64,000 bases of DNA from Nocardioides luteus (GTDB lineage: Bacteria; Actinomycetota; Actinomycetes; Propionibacteriales; Nocardioidaceae). The stretch lies in assembly GCF_014648595.1 (NCBI RefSeq), contig NZ_BMRK01000010.1, positions 30,907-94,906 of the forward strand, read 5' to 3'. The stretch's first letter is position 1, and each line of letters opens with the position of its first letter. The notes under the pieces are model-generated. The model saw nothing but the letters and a program-made list of their open reading frames with translations. It was not told the origin of the DNA and ran no database searches. Shown here piece after piece: positions 43,161 to 51,848 of this stretch. Made by a program: the position numbers and the translations under genes.

Positions 43161-43700
43161 GTGCCCTTCATCCACCGGCTGGCGACCCGCGATGACATCC
43201 CCGCCCTCACCGCGATCATGGACACCGCGATCGGCGAGCTCCAGAAGGGGTTCCTCACCGAGGCCGAGATCGCCTCGAGCCGGATGGTGATGGGCATCGA
43301 CACCCAGCTGATCGAGGACGGCACCTACTTCGTGGTCGAGGAGGGTCACCGGATCGCCGGGTGCGGGGGCTGGAGCAGGCGGGCGACGCTCTACGGCGGC
43401 GACCACACCCCCGGGCGCGAGCCGGCACTGCTCGACCCCGCGCACGACCCGGCGCGGGTGCGGGCGATGTACACCGACCCCGCCTTCGCGCGGCGCGGCG
43501 TCGGCAGGCTGATCCTGGAGCTGTGCGAGCGAGCCGCCGCGGCGGAGGGCTTCACCAGCCTCGAGCTGATGGGGACGCTGGCCGGCGAGCCCCTCTACCG
43601 GTCCTACGGCTTCGAGCCGGTCGAGCGGATCAGCGACGACCGCGGTGGCGCGCCGGTCCCGCTCGTCCGGATGCGCCGGGACGTCCGCATCAGCGGCTGA
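43161..43700 (+). CDS. GNAT-family N-acetyltransferase
   Basis: 179 residues: VPFIHRLATRDDIPALTAIMD, central beta sheet GTYFVVEEGHRIAGCGGWSRR, acetyl-CoA loop AMYTDPAFARRGVGRLILELCE (RRGVGR), and C-terminal LAGEPLYRSYGFEPVER. GTG 43161 is preferred because the GNAT fold begins there and CAGGCT 8 bases upstream fits a leaderless start; the open frame extends back to 43089. Its 3' end overlaps the convergent nitroreductase gene by 11 bases. Confidence 0.88.
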   Translation: MPFIHRLATRDDIPALTAIMDTAIGELQKGFLTEAEIASSRMVMGIDTQLIEDGTYFVVEEGHRIAGCGGWSRRATLYGGDHTPGREPALLDPAHDPARVRAMYTDPAFARRGVGRLILELCERAAAAEGFTSLELMGTLAGEPLYRSYGFEPVERISDDRGGAPVPLVRMRRDVRISG

Positions 43701-44508
43701 TGAGCCCCAGGCGCTCGAGCTGAGCACGCAGCCGGTGGCGTCCGGCCATGCTGGCCGGCCCGACCAGGCGCGCCAGCACCCGCTCGCGCCACCCACCGCC
43801 GAGCCCGTAGGTGGCGTTGTAGCCGCTCAGCCGCTCGTCGTACGCAGCGAGGTCCTCCCCGCTCGGAGGCGAGTACGTCTCGTGGTGGAGCACCACGGAC
43901 TGCGGCAGCCGCGGCTTCACCCCGGCGGGCTCGGCCGGGTCGGGAACCCCGACCGCGAGCCCGAAGACCACGAACGCACCGGAGGGCAGGCCGACCTCGG
44001 CGGCGATCTCCTCGGGGTGGTTGCGGGCCCCGCCGACGCAGACGGTGCCGAGACCGAGCGACTCGGCGGCGACGATGGCGTTCTGGGCGGCGAGCGCGGC
44101 GTCGATGACCCCGAGCAGGGTCGACTCAAGGTAGTCGGTCGCCTCGACCCTGGTCCCGGCTGCAGCGGCGAGACCGCGGGCGCGACTGAGATCGGCGACC
44201 CACAGCAGGAACAGCGGCGCGGCCTCGATGAACGCCTGGCCACCGGCGAGCCGGGCCAGCCGCGCCTTCCGGTCCACGTCGCGCACGGCCACGACGCTCC
44301 AGGTCTGCAGGTTGGACGAGGTCGGCGCCGAGGAGGCGGCGGCGACGATCGCGGTGAGCTGGTCGTCGGTGACCGGGTCGCCGAGGAACGCCCGCACCGA
44401 GCGGTGCCTGAGCTGCTGCTCGATCACCGAGCTGGTCGCGCTCAGCGAGGCGAGGGCGGGGTCGCGGTAGCGGGCGGCGACAGCGGAGTCGGTGGCGGTC
44501 TCGGTCAC
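43690..44508 (-). CDS. NfsA-like flavin nitroreductase
   Basis: 272 residues. HRSVRAFLGDPVTDDQLTAIVAAASSAPTSSNLQTWSVV (core RHRSVRAFLGDPV and APTSSNLQTWS) and AALAAQNAIVAAESLGLGTVCVGG are the FMN-binding nitroreductase motifs; the C-terminal KPRLPQSVVLHHETY is typical of the NADPH-dependent NfsA/FRP group. Probable FMN enzyme reducing nitroaromatics or quinones. Confidence 0.92.
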   Translation of the reverse strand: MTETATDSAVAARYRDPALASLSATSSVIEQQLRHRSVRAFLGDPVTDDQLTAIVAAASSAPTSSNLQTWSVVAVRDVDRKARLARLAGGQAFIEAAPLFLLWVADLSRARGLAAAAGTRVEATDYLESTLLGVIDAALAAQNAIVAAESLGLGTVCVGGARNHPEEIAAEVGLPSGAFVVFGLAVGVPDPAEPAGVKPRLPQSVVLHHETYSPPSGEDLAAYDERLSGYNATYGLGGGWRERVLARLVGPASMAGRHRLRAQLERLGLISR

Positions 44509-44561
44509 CGGACCAGGTTAGTCGACCAGATGACTCGACATTCCCCCGGTCCGCGGACCGG

Positions 44562-45464
44562 CTACTTCTCGAGGCGCTCCACCTCAGCCGCCGCGGCGTC
44601 ACGGGCGGCAGCCGCCTCCGAGACCGCCTTCTCGGCCGAGTCGCGCGTCTCCTCCGCCTCGGTGAGCTCGTCGTCGACGTCGTCGGCCTTCTCCTCGAGC
44701 TCCTCGAGCCGGCGGCGCAGGTCCTCGATCTCCGACTTCACCTGCAGCGACCGCGCCTCCACGTCCTTGAAGGCCGAGGCGGCCTCGTCGCGTGACTTCT
44801 CCGCCTCGGAGAGCGCCGACTCCGCCTCCTCGAGCGCCTCGCGGGCCTCGTCGAGCGCCTTCGTGTCCGGCAGGTCCGGCACCGCTCTCAGCGGCTCGCG
44901 CGGTGGCGGGGTCGCCTCCTCGACCTCGAAGCCCAGGGCCTCCGGCAGCGCGACCGCGGCGGCCGCGTCGACGGCGTCGACCCCGGTGGCTGCGAGCGGA
45001 GAGACGAGCAGGCCGCTGCGTACCGCCTGGGCGGCGGCCTCGTCGACCATCGCCGCGGTCAGCGTCGCCTCGACCTGGGTGGCGACCGCCTCCGTCACAC
45101 GCAGGCCGTGCTCGCGGGCCAGGCCGCGGGACCGGGTCGTCACCGCCGCGGTCAGCTGACGGCGCTGCTTGGTGAGCTCACGCAGCTGGGCGGCGTCCAT
45201 CCCGGTCTGGGCCTCCCGCAGCAGCGCGCCGACCGAGATCACCTGCTCGACCTGCTCGGTCTCGTAGCGCACCAGCAGATCGACCACCCAGGCGGCGGTC
45301 GACGGCTTCTTGAGCTTCTTGACCGCAGCGGCCACCGGCGTGCCCTTCAGCGCCTTCGCCTTCGCGTCGCGCTCCGGGGTGAAGTCGGCGAGCGGCAGCC
45401 CGTAGAGCTCGGCTGCGATGTCGAGCAGCTCGGGGGCGGAGTCGTCGTCGCTCATGTCCGTCAT
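44562..45464 (-). CDS. Hypothetical coiled-coil protein
   Basis: 300 residues. N-terminal globular part with ELYGLPLADFTPERDAKAKAL and KKLKKPSTAAWVVDLLVRYE, which is a conserved actinobacterial pattern, then from about residue 195 a long acidic coiled coil (KALDEAREALEEAESALSEAE onward). No membrane segment. No function assigned. ATG 45464. Confidence 0.75.
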   Translation of the reverse strand: MTDMSDDDSAPELLDIAAELYGLPLADFTPERDAKAKALKGTPVAAAVKKLKKPSTAAWVVDLLVRYETEQVEQVISVGALLREAQTGMDAAQLRELTKQRRQLTAAVTTRSRGLAREHGLRVTEAVATQVEATLTAAMVDEAAAQAVRSGLLVSPLAATGVDAVDAAAAVALPEALGFEVEEATPPPREPLRAVPDLPDTKALDEAREALEEAESALSEAEKSRDEAASAFKDVEARSLQVKSEIEDLRRRLEELEEKADDVDDELTEAEETRDSAEKAVSEAAAARDAAAAEVERLEK

Positions 45465-45480
45465 CTCAGCACGTCGGCAG

Positions 45481-46323
45481 TCAGCGTGTCAGCAACCACT
45501 CGTCGTAGTCGGCGCTCTGGCGCTGGTGGAGCTCGCGCAGCGCGGCCTCCTCGACGCCTTCCAGCGAGAGCCCCAGACCCTCCAGCGCTGCGGTCCACTC
45601 GGCGAAGTCGCGCAGCTCGCGGCTGCTGGCGCCCTCACCGATCCGGGTGTGGCGGATCGAGCGGACCGTGTCGGCGCCGGTGGCGTCGCGCCGCTGGACG
45701 ACCAGCTTGGTGGTGTAGTCGCCGGGCGGGGTGGAGAGCTGCGGATGCCGGGTGGCGACCTCGTCGAGGCCGACCTCCCCGCGGATCAGGTTGCCGTGGA
45801 AGGAGCCGGCCGGGTCGTGGTGGAAGGTCCAGCCCTGCTCCCCCACCCGCACCAGCCGGTAGACGAAGCCGTTCTGCCGGTGGTGGCCGTCCACGAGCGG
45901 CAGCGGCTCGCGGAAGGCGTCGCCGAAGCCGAGGTCGGGCCACCAGCGACCGCCCGGGTTCTCCGCGGTGGGCAGCCCGCGGACCTCGAGGGCGAGATGG
46001 TCCAGCTCACCGCTCGGTCCGGTCGTCTCGATCAGCTGGCCAGGGCGGCGTACGACCTCGAAGCCCAGCTCCTCGAGCACCAGCGCGACCAGGCCGTTGT
46101 GGTGGAAGCAGTAGCCGGCGTTGCCGCCGCCGGCGACCCGCTCGAGCGTCACCGCCGGGTCGACGGGGTCGGGCGCCTCCGCGGCCCCGATGGCGGCGAG
46201 CATGATCGAGAGGTTGTCGTAGGGCAGCGTGTCGAGGTGGCGCCGGTGGAGGTCGAGGAGCGTCTCGTACGTCGCCTCGGGACGCCCGGCGATGCCGAGC
46301 CGTCGCAGGTAGCCGTCGATCAC
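45481..46323 (-). CDS. Arylamine N-acetyltransferase
   Basis: 280 residues with the catalytic triad visible: Cys in GGGNAGYCFHHNG (families usually have RGGYCFE), His in LDHLALEV, Asp in WWPDLGFGD. RRHLDTLPYDNLSI is the usual N-terminal motif. GTG 46323 overlaps the stop of the flavin reductase gene. Transfers acetyl from acetyl-CoA to arylamines/hydrazines; in mycobacteria linked to cholesterol catabolism, not implied here. Confidence 0.93.
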   Translation of the reverse strand: MIDGYLRRLGIAGRPEATYETLLDLHRRHLDTLPYDNLSIMLAAIGAAEAPDPVDPAVTLERVAGGGNAGYCFHHNGLVALVLEELGFEVVRRPGQLIETTGPSGELDHLALEVRGLPTAENPGGRWWPDLGFGDAFREPLPLVDGHHRQNGFVYRLVRVGEQGWTFHHDPAGSFHGNLIRGEVGLDEVATRHPQLSTPPGDYTTKLVVQRRDATGADTVRSIRHTRIGEGASSRELRDFAEWTAALEGLGLSLEGVEEAALRELHQRQSADYDEWLLTR

Positions 46324-46817
46324 CGTTCGTACCTCCCGTGCCGGTGGACCAGCGGGTCGGTGTCGTCACCGACCTCCAGCGACACGATCTCGCAGGTCGC
46401 CAGCGCCGACCAGCCGATCTCCGTCATCGAGACCAGGCGTACGCCCGCCCAGGTCGGGGCGTCGGCGAGCCGCCGGCCGAACTCGGTCGTCTCCCACGAC
46501 CCGAGCCGGAACGGACCGCCGGGAGCGGGTGCGGTGCCGCCGAAAGCCTCGGCGAGGTCGCGGTGGCGCCAGTGGAGCAGCGAGACCACCCCGAGCCCGG
46601 TCTCCTCGAGCTCGTCGCGAAGGTCGGAGTCGGGGTCGAGCAGGCCGAGCACGGCACCGGGCGACCCGTTGGCCATCATCAGCGACGAGACCGTGAGCCC
46701 GGCCTCGGAACCGGCAGAGCCGGAGACCCACAGCGAGACCCGCCCACCCAGACGCCCCCGCCACCGGCGTACGGGATCCTCCGGCGTCGGGAACGGGTGG
46801 GACGAGTGGATCGTCAG
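46320..46817 (-). CDS. Flavin reductase-like FMN-binding protein with probable CTG start
   Basis: 165 residues if read from CTG 46817: LTIHSSHPFPTPEDPVRRWRGRL, then VSLWVSGSAGSEAGLTVSSLMMANG and LGLLDPDSDLRDEL, HWRHRDLAEAFGGTAPAPGG, and the end DDTDPLVHRHGRY. The first ATG (46679) would delete the first strand of the split-barrel fold. CTG overlaps the plsC TGA as CTGA, the same geometry as the ATGA/GTGA overlaps elsewhere here. No ATG, GTG or TTG occurs in frame between. Binds FMN by family; partner oxygenase unknown. Confidence 0.8.
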   Translation of the reverse strand: MTIHSSHPFPTPEDPVRRWRGRLGGRVSLWVSGSAGSEAGLTVSSLMMANGSPGAVLGLLDPDSDLRDELEETGLGVVSLLHWRHRDLAEAFGGTAPAPGGPFRLGSWETTEFGRRLADAPTWAGVRLVSMTEIGWSALATCEIVSLEVGDDTDPLVHRHGRYER

Positions 46818-47566
46818 GCTACGTCCTCGGTCGGCGCGGCCTTGGCGGCCCGCGACTTCTTCTTCGCCGCCTTCTCGCCCTCGGCGAGCTTCTTGGCGTC
46901 GGTGGCGTACATGTCGACGTACTCCTGACCGGACAGCTTCAAGATCTCGTAGACGATCTCGTCGGTGATCGCCCGCAGGATGTAGCGGTCGTTGGACATG
47001 CCTTCGTAGCGCGAGAAGTCCAGCGGCTCGCCGTAGATGACCCGCGGATGGACGAGCTTGCCGAACTTCTTGCCCGGGGGCGCGATCACGTCGGTGCCGA
47101 TCACCGCGACCGGGATCACCGGGGCGCCGGTGTCGAGGGCCAGCCGGGCCACGCCGGTACGTCCTCGGTAGAGCTTGCCGTCGTGGGAGCGGGTGCCCTC
47201 GGGGTAGATGCCGAAGAGCTCACCCTCGCCCAGGACCCGCTTGGCGGCGATCAGCGCACCCTCGGCAGCAGTCGCGCCGCCGCGGTCGATCGGGACGTTG
47301 CCGGTGCCGCTGAAGAAGAGCCGCTGCAGGGCACCCTTCACGCCGGTGCCGGTGAAGTACTCCGCCTTCGCCACGAACCGCACCATCCGCGGTGCACCGA
47401 GCGGCATGAAGAGCCAGTCGACGTAGGAGAGGTGGTTGCCGGCCAGGATCGCCGGTCCCTTGCGCGGAAGATTCTCCACGCCCTCCCAGGTCGGTCGGAA
47501 GATCGCACGGAGGAGAGGGCCGACCGCGACCCACTTCAAGAACGAGTAGAAGAGCTTCGTCGACAC
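46814..47566 (-). CDS. 1-acyl-glycerol-3-phosphate acyltransferase-like (PlsC family)
   Basis: 250 residues. HX4D motif in GNHLSYVDWLFM, IDRGG substrate motif, EGTRSHDGKLYRGRTG and VIPVAVIGTDVI are the four acyltransferase blocks. A lysine/alanine-rich C-terminal tail follows residue 220. GTG 47566. Probably acylates lysophosphatidate in membrane lipid synthesis; first gene of a plsC-flavin reductase-NAT overlap chain. Confidence 0.93.
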   Translation of the reverse strand: MSTKLFYSFLKWVAVGPLLRAIFRPTWEGVENLPRKGPAILAGNHLSYVDWLFMPLGAPRMVRFVAKAEYFTGTGVKGALQRLFFSGTGNVPIDRGGATAAEGALIAAKRVLGEGELFGIYPEGTRSHDGKLYRGRTGVARLALDTGAPVIPVAVIGTDVIAPPGKKFGKLVHPRVIYGEPLDFSRYEGMSNDRYILRAITDEIVYEILKLSGQEYVDMYATDAKKLAEGEKAAKKKSRAAKAAPTEDVA

Positions 47567-47665
47567 CCCATCGCCTTCCCAAATTGTCTTCGACCGGTGA
47601 GCCTATAACGAGATAGGTACTCGTAGTCGCCGCACCCTGTCATGAGATCCGGCTACGCTGGGGAC

Positions 47666-48151
47666 GTGAGCGATCGAGACGACCGGCCCGAGGACGCGAC
47701 CGGGGCCTCCGACGACGCCTCTGTGCCCTCCAGCGGCCCGTCGGACGATGAAGCCTGGCGCGAGATCGTGGAGAACTACGGCGAGCGCCCGGCCCTCGAC
47801 GAGGAGCCCGTCTCCAGCGGTCTCTTCGAGAAGAAGATCGACATCGTCGAGCCCGTCGAGGAGCCCGACGCCTACGAGGACATGTGGCGCGACGACGACG
47901 AGGGATACGTCCCGCCGCCCCCGCCGCCGCTGCCGAAGCCGACCCCCGCCCGGCTGCTCGCCTGGATCGGCGTGCTCGGCGCTCCGGTCGCGGTGCTCGT
48001 CCTGATCGTGGTCACCTCGATCACCGGCCGCCACTTCAGCAGCTGGGTGATCGGCGGCCTGGTCGCGGCCTTCATCGCCGGCTTCGTCTACCTGCTGATG
48101 ACCATGCCGACCGAGCCCCGCGACCCCTGGGACGACGGCGCTCGCGTCTAG
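47666..48151 (+). CDS. Hypothetical two-helix membrane protein
   Basis: 161 residues: acidic, Ser/Asp-rich N-terminal half, polyproline PPPPPPLPKPTP, then two helices (LLAWIGVLGAPVAVLVLIVVT and WVIGGLVAAFIAGFVYLLMTM). GTG 47666 with TACGCT upstream fits a leaderless start. Its TAG directly abuts the stop of the convergent ROK gene. Found widely beside these genes in Actinobacteria; function unknown. Confidence 0.8.
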   Translation: MSDRDDRPEDATGASDDASVPSSGPSDDEAWREIVENYGERPALDEEPVSSGLFEKKIDIVEPVEEPDAYEDMWRDDDEGYVPPPPPPLPKPTPARLLAWIGVLGAPVAVLVLIVVTSITGRHFSSWVIGGLVAAFIAGFVYLLMTMPTEPRDPWDDGARV

Positions 48152-49123
48152 CTAGCTCTCAGCCGCGGTGAGCCGGCGGGCCAGCAGGCTCGCCCCGACG
48201 ACGCCCGCCTCGGCGCCGAAGCCGGTGGCCACGATCGGCGGCACCTCGCGGTGCAGACGGCCCACCAGCGACGCCTCCAGCGACGCACGCGCCGGGGCCA
48301 GCAGCAGGTCGCCCGCGGTCGAGACTCCCCCGCCGACGACCAGCAGCTCGGGGTCGAAGGCGGCCACCAGGCCGGCCAGCCCGACGCCGAGCCACGAGCC
48401 CACCGACTCGTACGCAGCCAGCGCGAGCGCGTCCCCGTCCGCCGCCGCGGCGGTGACCGCCGGGCCGGTGATCTTGAGCGGGTCGCCGGCGGCCAGCTCG
48501 TCGAGCGCGCAGCCGGCGTACTCCTCGGTCTCCACGCGGGCGCGGACGAAGGCGACCAGCGCGTTGCCGGAGGAGTACTGCTCCCAGCAGCCGGTCAGGC
48601 CGCACTCGCACGGCAGCCCGCCGGGCACGACCTGCATGTGGCCGAACTCGCCGGCCATCCCGTTGCGGCCGCGGACCATCTGGCCGCCCAGGACCATCGC
48701 ACCGCCGATGCCGGTGCCGAGGGTGATGAGCAGCGCGGAGTCGACGCCGCGGGCGGCGCCGAGCTCGATCTCGGCCAGCGCAGCGCAGTTGGCGTCGTTG
48801 TCCAGGGCCACCCGGGTGCCCCAGCGGGAGGAGAGCCGGGTCAGGGTCGGCTCGCCGCGCCAGGGCAGGTGGGGCGCGAACATGACCCGCTCCCCCGCCG
48901 CGTCGACGAACCCGGCAGCGGCCAGGCCGACACCGGCGACGGGCCGACCGGCGGCCACCTCGGTGACCGCCTCGGTCAGCGCGTCCTCGACCAGCTCGAG
49001 CTCGACCCGGCGGCCCGGGGTGCTGCGGTGAGCGGTGCCGAGCACCTCACCGGACGGCGAGACCTCCGCCGCGAGCACCTTGGTGCCGCCGATGTCGACA
49101 CCGATGAAGAGGTCCTGGCTCAC
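48152..49123 (-). CDS. ROK-family sugar kinase, glucokinase-like (copy 1)
   Basis: 323 residues. ATP loop FIGVDIGGTKVLAAEV, catalytic region DNDANCAALAEIELG, LGTGIGGAMVLGG, zinc motif CECGLTGCWEQY with the ROK EFGHMQVVPGGLPCECG signature. GTG 49123 overlaps the stop of the second ROK gene. The two adjacent ROK proteins share about half of their motifs and probably arose by duplication. Glucose is the likely substrate. Confidence 0.9.
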   Translation of the reverse strand: MSQDLFIGVDIGGTKVLAAEVSPSGEVLGTAHRSTPGRRVELELVEDALTEAVTEVAAGRPVAGVGLAAAGFVDAAGERVMFAPHLPWRGEPTLTRLSSRWGTRVALDNDANCAALAEIELGAARGVDSALLITLGTGIGGAMVLGGQMVRGRNGMAGEFGHMQVVPGGLPCECGLTGCWEQYSSGNALVAFVRARVETEEYAGCALDELAAGDPLKITGPAVTAAAADGDALALAAYESVGSWLGVGLAGLVAAFDPELLVVGGGVSTAGDLLLAPARASLEASLVGRLHREVPPIVATGFGAEAGVVGASLLARRLTAAES

Positions 49124-50073
49124 TTGCGGGCCAGATCCGCGGCGCCGATCAGGCCGGCCTCGTTGCCGAGCGTCGCCTTGCGGATGTCGAGCATCGGCCG
49201 GTGGCCCCGGCCGGTCAGCTGAGCCAGGAAGGCACGGCGCGCCGGGCCGAGCAGCAGGTCGTCGGCCTCGGCCACTCCCCCGCCGATCGCGACCACGGCC
49301 GGGTCCAGCACCGCGGCGATCGAGGCGATCCCCTCGCCGAGCCAGATGCCGAGGTCGGTCAGCGCCTCGATCGCGAAGGCGTCGCCGTCGCGGGCGGCCT
49401 CGGTGATCAGCGGGCCCTTGATCTTCTCCAGGTCGCCTTCGGCGCGGTCCAGCACCTCGCGGGCGAGCAGCGATCCGCCGCGCGCCGCGGAGCGGACGTT
49501 GCGCACCAGGGCCGACCCCGAGGCGTACTGCTCCCAGCAGCCGCGGTTGCCGCAGCCGCACAGGTGGCCGTTGGGCACGACGCGCATGTGGCCGATCTCG
49601 GCGCCGACGCCGAAGGCGCCGCGGTAGAGCTCGCCCTCGAGCACCAGGCCGCCACCGACGCCCGTGCCGACGGTCACCAGCATCATGTTGTCGACCTCGG
49701 CGCCGGCGCCGTACTCGAACTCGCCCCACGCAGCCGCGTTGGCGTCGTTCTCGATCACGACCGGCAGCTCGAGGATCTTCTCCAGGCGCTCCTTGAGCGG
49801 CACGTCGCGCCAGGCGATGTTGGGCGCGAACATGACCGTCGAGCGGCCCTTGTCGATGTAGCCGGCCGCGCCGATGCCGACGCACTCGATCGGGTGGCGG
49901 GTCTTCAGCTCCTGGACCACCTCGACGATCGCCGACTCGATGGCCTCCGGGCTCTTGGCCGGCGACTCGACGCGGTGGTCCTCGATGATGTTGCCCTCGG
50001 CGTCGACGACGCCGCCGAGGATCTTGGTGCCGCCGACGTCGACACCGCAGGAGAGCTTCTTCGTCGTCGTCAC
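49120..50073 (-). CDS. ROK-family glucokinase (copy 2)
   Basis: 317 residues. SCGVDVGGTKILGGVVDAEG, ENDANAAAWGEFEYGAGAEV, TVGTGVGGGLVLEGELYRG, and HMRVVPNGHLCGCGNRGCWEQYASG (part: CGCGNRGCWEQYASG) with three zinc cysteines. Closer to the actinobacterial glucokinase pattern than copy 1. ATG 50073, 3 bases after the preceding gene's stop, so co-transcribed. Confidence 0.92.
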   Translation of the reverse strand: MTTTKKLSCGVDVGGTKILGGVVDAEGNIIEDHRVESPAKSPEAIESAIVEVVQELKTRHPIECVGIGAAGYIDKGRSTVMFAPNIAWRDVPLKERLEKILELPVVIENDANAAAWGEFEYGAGAEVDNMMLVTVGTGVGGGLVLEGELYRGAFGVGAEIGHMRVVPNGHLCGCGNRGCWEQYASGSALVRNVRSAARGGSLLAREVLDRAEGDLEKIKGPLITEAARDGDAFAIEALTDLGIWLGEGIASIAAVLDPAVVAIGGGVAEADDLLLGPARRAFLAQLTGRGHRPMLDIRKATLGNEAGLIGAADLARK

Positions 50074-50076
50074 GCG

Positions 50077-50520
50077 TCAGCTCCAGCCGTCGAGATCGAT
50101 CCGTTCGACCTTCTCGGAGCGCTGGACCCGTTCCCGGGTCGCGCCTTCCTCAGCCCGCACGCCATCACTGTGAGCATCCTCGCCTTCACTGGGTCCTTCA
50201 CTGGGTCCATCACTGGGGCCAGCACCCGGACCCGTGGCCGCCGCGTTGAGCACCGCAGCCGCGGCCTGCATCAACGATGCGGCAGCGCTGGCCAGATGCA
50301 CCTTGACCTCCGGGCTCGACTCCCGGAGGACATGAACGGTACGGCACAGCGGGCAGTAGGCGCACTCCGGCGCTCCCGTATCGAGATGCTCCCCGAACGA
50401 CTCGGCGAGGTGGGCGACCCTGGAGTCCTTGGCCCACTCGCCGATCGCCTCCACGAGCCGGGCGAGCTCCTCGGCGGTCGACCCCAACGGCTCCTCGGCC
50501 CACTCGTGGCGCTCGCTCAC
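50077..50520 (-). CDS. Conserved actinobacterial hypothetical protein with CxxC motif
   Basis: 147 residues. AEELARLVEAIGEWAKDS, then ECAYCPLCRTVHVLRESSPEVKVHLASAAASLMQ with a CAYCPLC metal-type motif, followed by a glycine/serine/glutamate low-complexity tail. Same place as Rv2183c in the mycobacterial block. GTG 50520 immediately follows a hairpin element (50520-50566). Function unknown. Confidence 0.82.
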   Translation of the reverse strand: MSERHEWAEEPLGSTAEELARLVEAIGEWAKDSRVAHLAESFGEHLDTGAPECAYCPLCRTVHVLRESSPEVKVHLASAAASLMQAAAAVLNAAATGPGAGPSDGPSEGPSEGEDAHSDGVRAEEGATRERVQRSEKVERIDLDGWS

Positions 50521-50602
50521 GCGACCACATCCGTAGCGCGAGCGCCAGCGTACGGACGCGGCCGCGTGAAGATCTGATGGCTCGCTCGCTGACGCTCGCT
50601 CA
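50520..50602 (-). repeat. Intercistronic hairpin element, copy B (arsA-downstream gap)
   Basis: Outer arms CGCGACC/GGCCGCG (one G-U), inner TCCGTA/TACGGA (50530-50535, 50551-50556), loop GCGCGAGCGCCAGCG, and the companion CGCTCGCTGACGCTCGCTCA at 50583-50602. The GTG of the next gene begins inside the outer arm. Copy A is at 27362-27440. Confidence 0.85.
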
Positions 50603-50605
50603 CGA

Positions 50606-51838
50606 CTACTCGCTCTCGGTGTCTGTCGATGGACGAGAAAACGTTACTCGCAGCTCCCCATCCTCGACCCGCGCCCCGGTCACGCTCATCCGGGCCAGCG
50701 CCGCGGGGAGGGTCAGCAACCGCCGGTAGGCCCCGACGGTGATCGCCAGCTCGTCGCCGTTGCGGCCCAGCTGCACCTGGTCGCGCTCCACCCAACGGGC
50801 CAGCCCGGGGAGCGCCAGGTGGACCACGGTCGTCCCAGGATCGGTGCCGGGCTCGGTCCGGAACGGCGCCGGCGTCTCGGGGACGGCCAGCGGGTCGACT
50901 CCGTCGACCGAGGCGTACGCAGCCTCGGCGGTCTCGCGCAGGTCGGTGACGCCCACGGGCTCGGTGGGCCGGTAGTAGGAGCGCCACACCGGCAGCCCCT
51001 CGAAGGAGGCGCCGACGTCGCCGAGCACGTCGTCCTGGGCCTTGACCCAGCCGGCCCGCCAGTCGTCGGAGCCGCCGGCCGGGAAGATCCGGTTGGCGAG
51101 GACACCGTCGACGCGGTAGCCGTAGAGGGAGAGGGTGGTCCAGGACCGCCGCGCCTCGGCGAGCACGACCCGTTCGGGGGTCAGCACGATGCGTACCGAC
51201 GACTGCGGGCCCGAGAGCAGCGCGCGGACCTCGGTGAGCTCGCCGTGGAGCCGGACCAGGGCGTCGAAGACGGAGTCGCCGGGCATCGGCACGCCCGCGG
51301 CCTTGGTCAGCACCGGCTTGAGGGCTTTCACCATCTTGCGCTGGACCGGGAGGATGCGGTCGAGGTACCAGCCCAGCGCCTCGGGCAGGGCGAGCAGCCG
51401 CAGCGTCTCGGCGGTGGGAGCGCAGTCGACCACGATCGTGTCCCACTCCCCCGAGTTCGCCATCCGGCGCAGCTCGAGGAGCGCGAAGACCTCCTCGGCG
51501 CCCGGAAGGATGGTGAGCTCCTCGGCAGCGATCCGGTCCACCCCGATGGTGTCCAGGACGCTCAGCAGATAGCCCTGCACCTCCGCCCAGGACTGCTCGA
51601 AGCGTCGCTGGGCGTCGACGTGCTGGACATAGAGGTCCTCGGCGACCTCGACGGGGTCGGACCCCAGGGCACCGCCCTCGCGCGCGCTCGCCAGGTCGAA
51701 GGCGTCGGCCAGCGAGTGGGCGGCGTCGGTGGAGAGGACCAGGGTGCGCCGGCCACGGGCCGCGGACATGGCGGCGGTGCCGGCCGAGACGGTGGACTTG
51801 CCGACGCCGCCCTTGCCGGTGAAGAGGAGGATTCTCAC
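50606..51838 (-). CDS. ArsA/Get3-like ATPase
   Basis: 410 residues. P-loop LLFTGKGGVGKSTVSAGTA, switch DCAPTAETLRLLALPEALGWY and STDAAHSLADAF are ArsA/Get3 signatures; the C-terminal part holds an additional alpha-crystallin-like beta domain (GRNGDELAITVGAYRRLLTLP). Not next to arsenic genes. Corresponds to Rv2184c of mycobacteria. GTG 51838, 10 bases after the SRPBCC stop. Confidence 0.92.
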   Translation of the reverse strand: MRILLFTGKGGVGKSTVSAGTAAMSAARGRRTLVLSTDAAHSLADAFDLASAREGGALGSDPVEVAEDLYVQHVDAQRRFEQSWAEVQGYLLSVLDTIGVDRIAAEELTILPGAEEVFALLELRRMANSGEWDTIVVDCAPTAETLRLLALPEALGWYLDRILPVQRKMVKALKPVLTKAAGVPMPGDSVFDALVRLHGELTEVRALLSGPQSSVRIVLTPERVVLAEARRSWTTLSLYGYRVDGVLANRIFPAGGSDDWRAGWVKAQDDVLGDVGASFEGLPVWRSYYRPTEPVGVTDLRETAEAAYASVDGVDPLAVPETPAPFRTEPGTDPGTTVVHLALPGLARWVERDQVQLGRNGDELAITVGAYRRLLTLPAALARMSVTGARVEDGELRVTFSRPSTDTESE

Positions 51839-51848
51839 AAGGACATGC

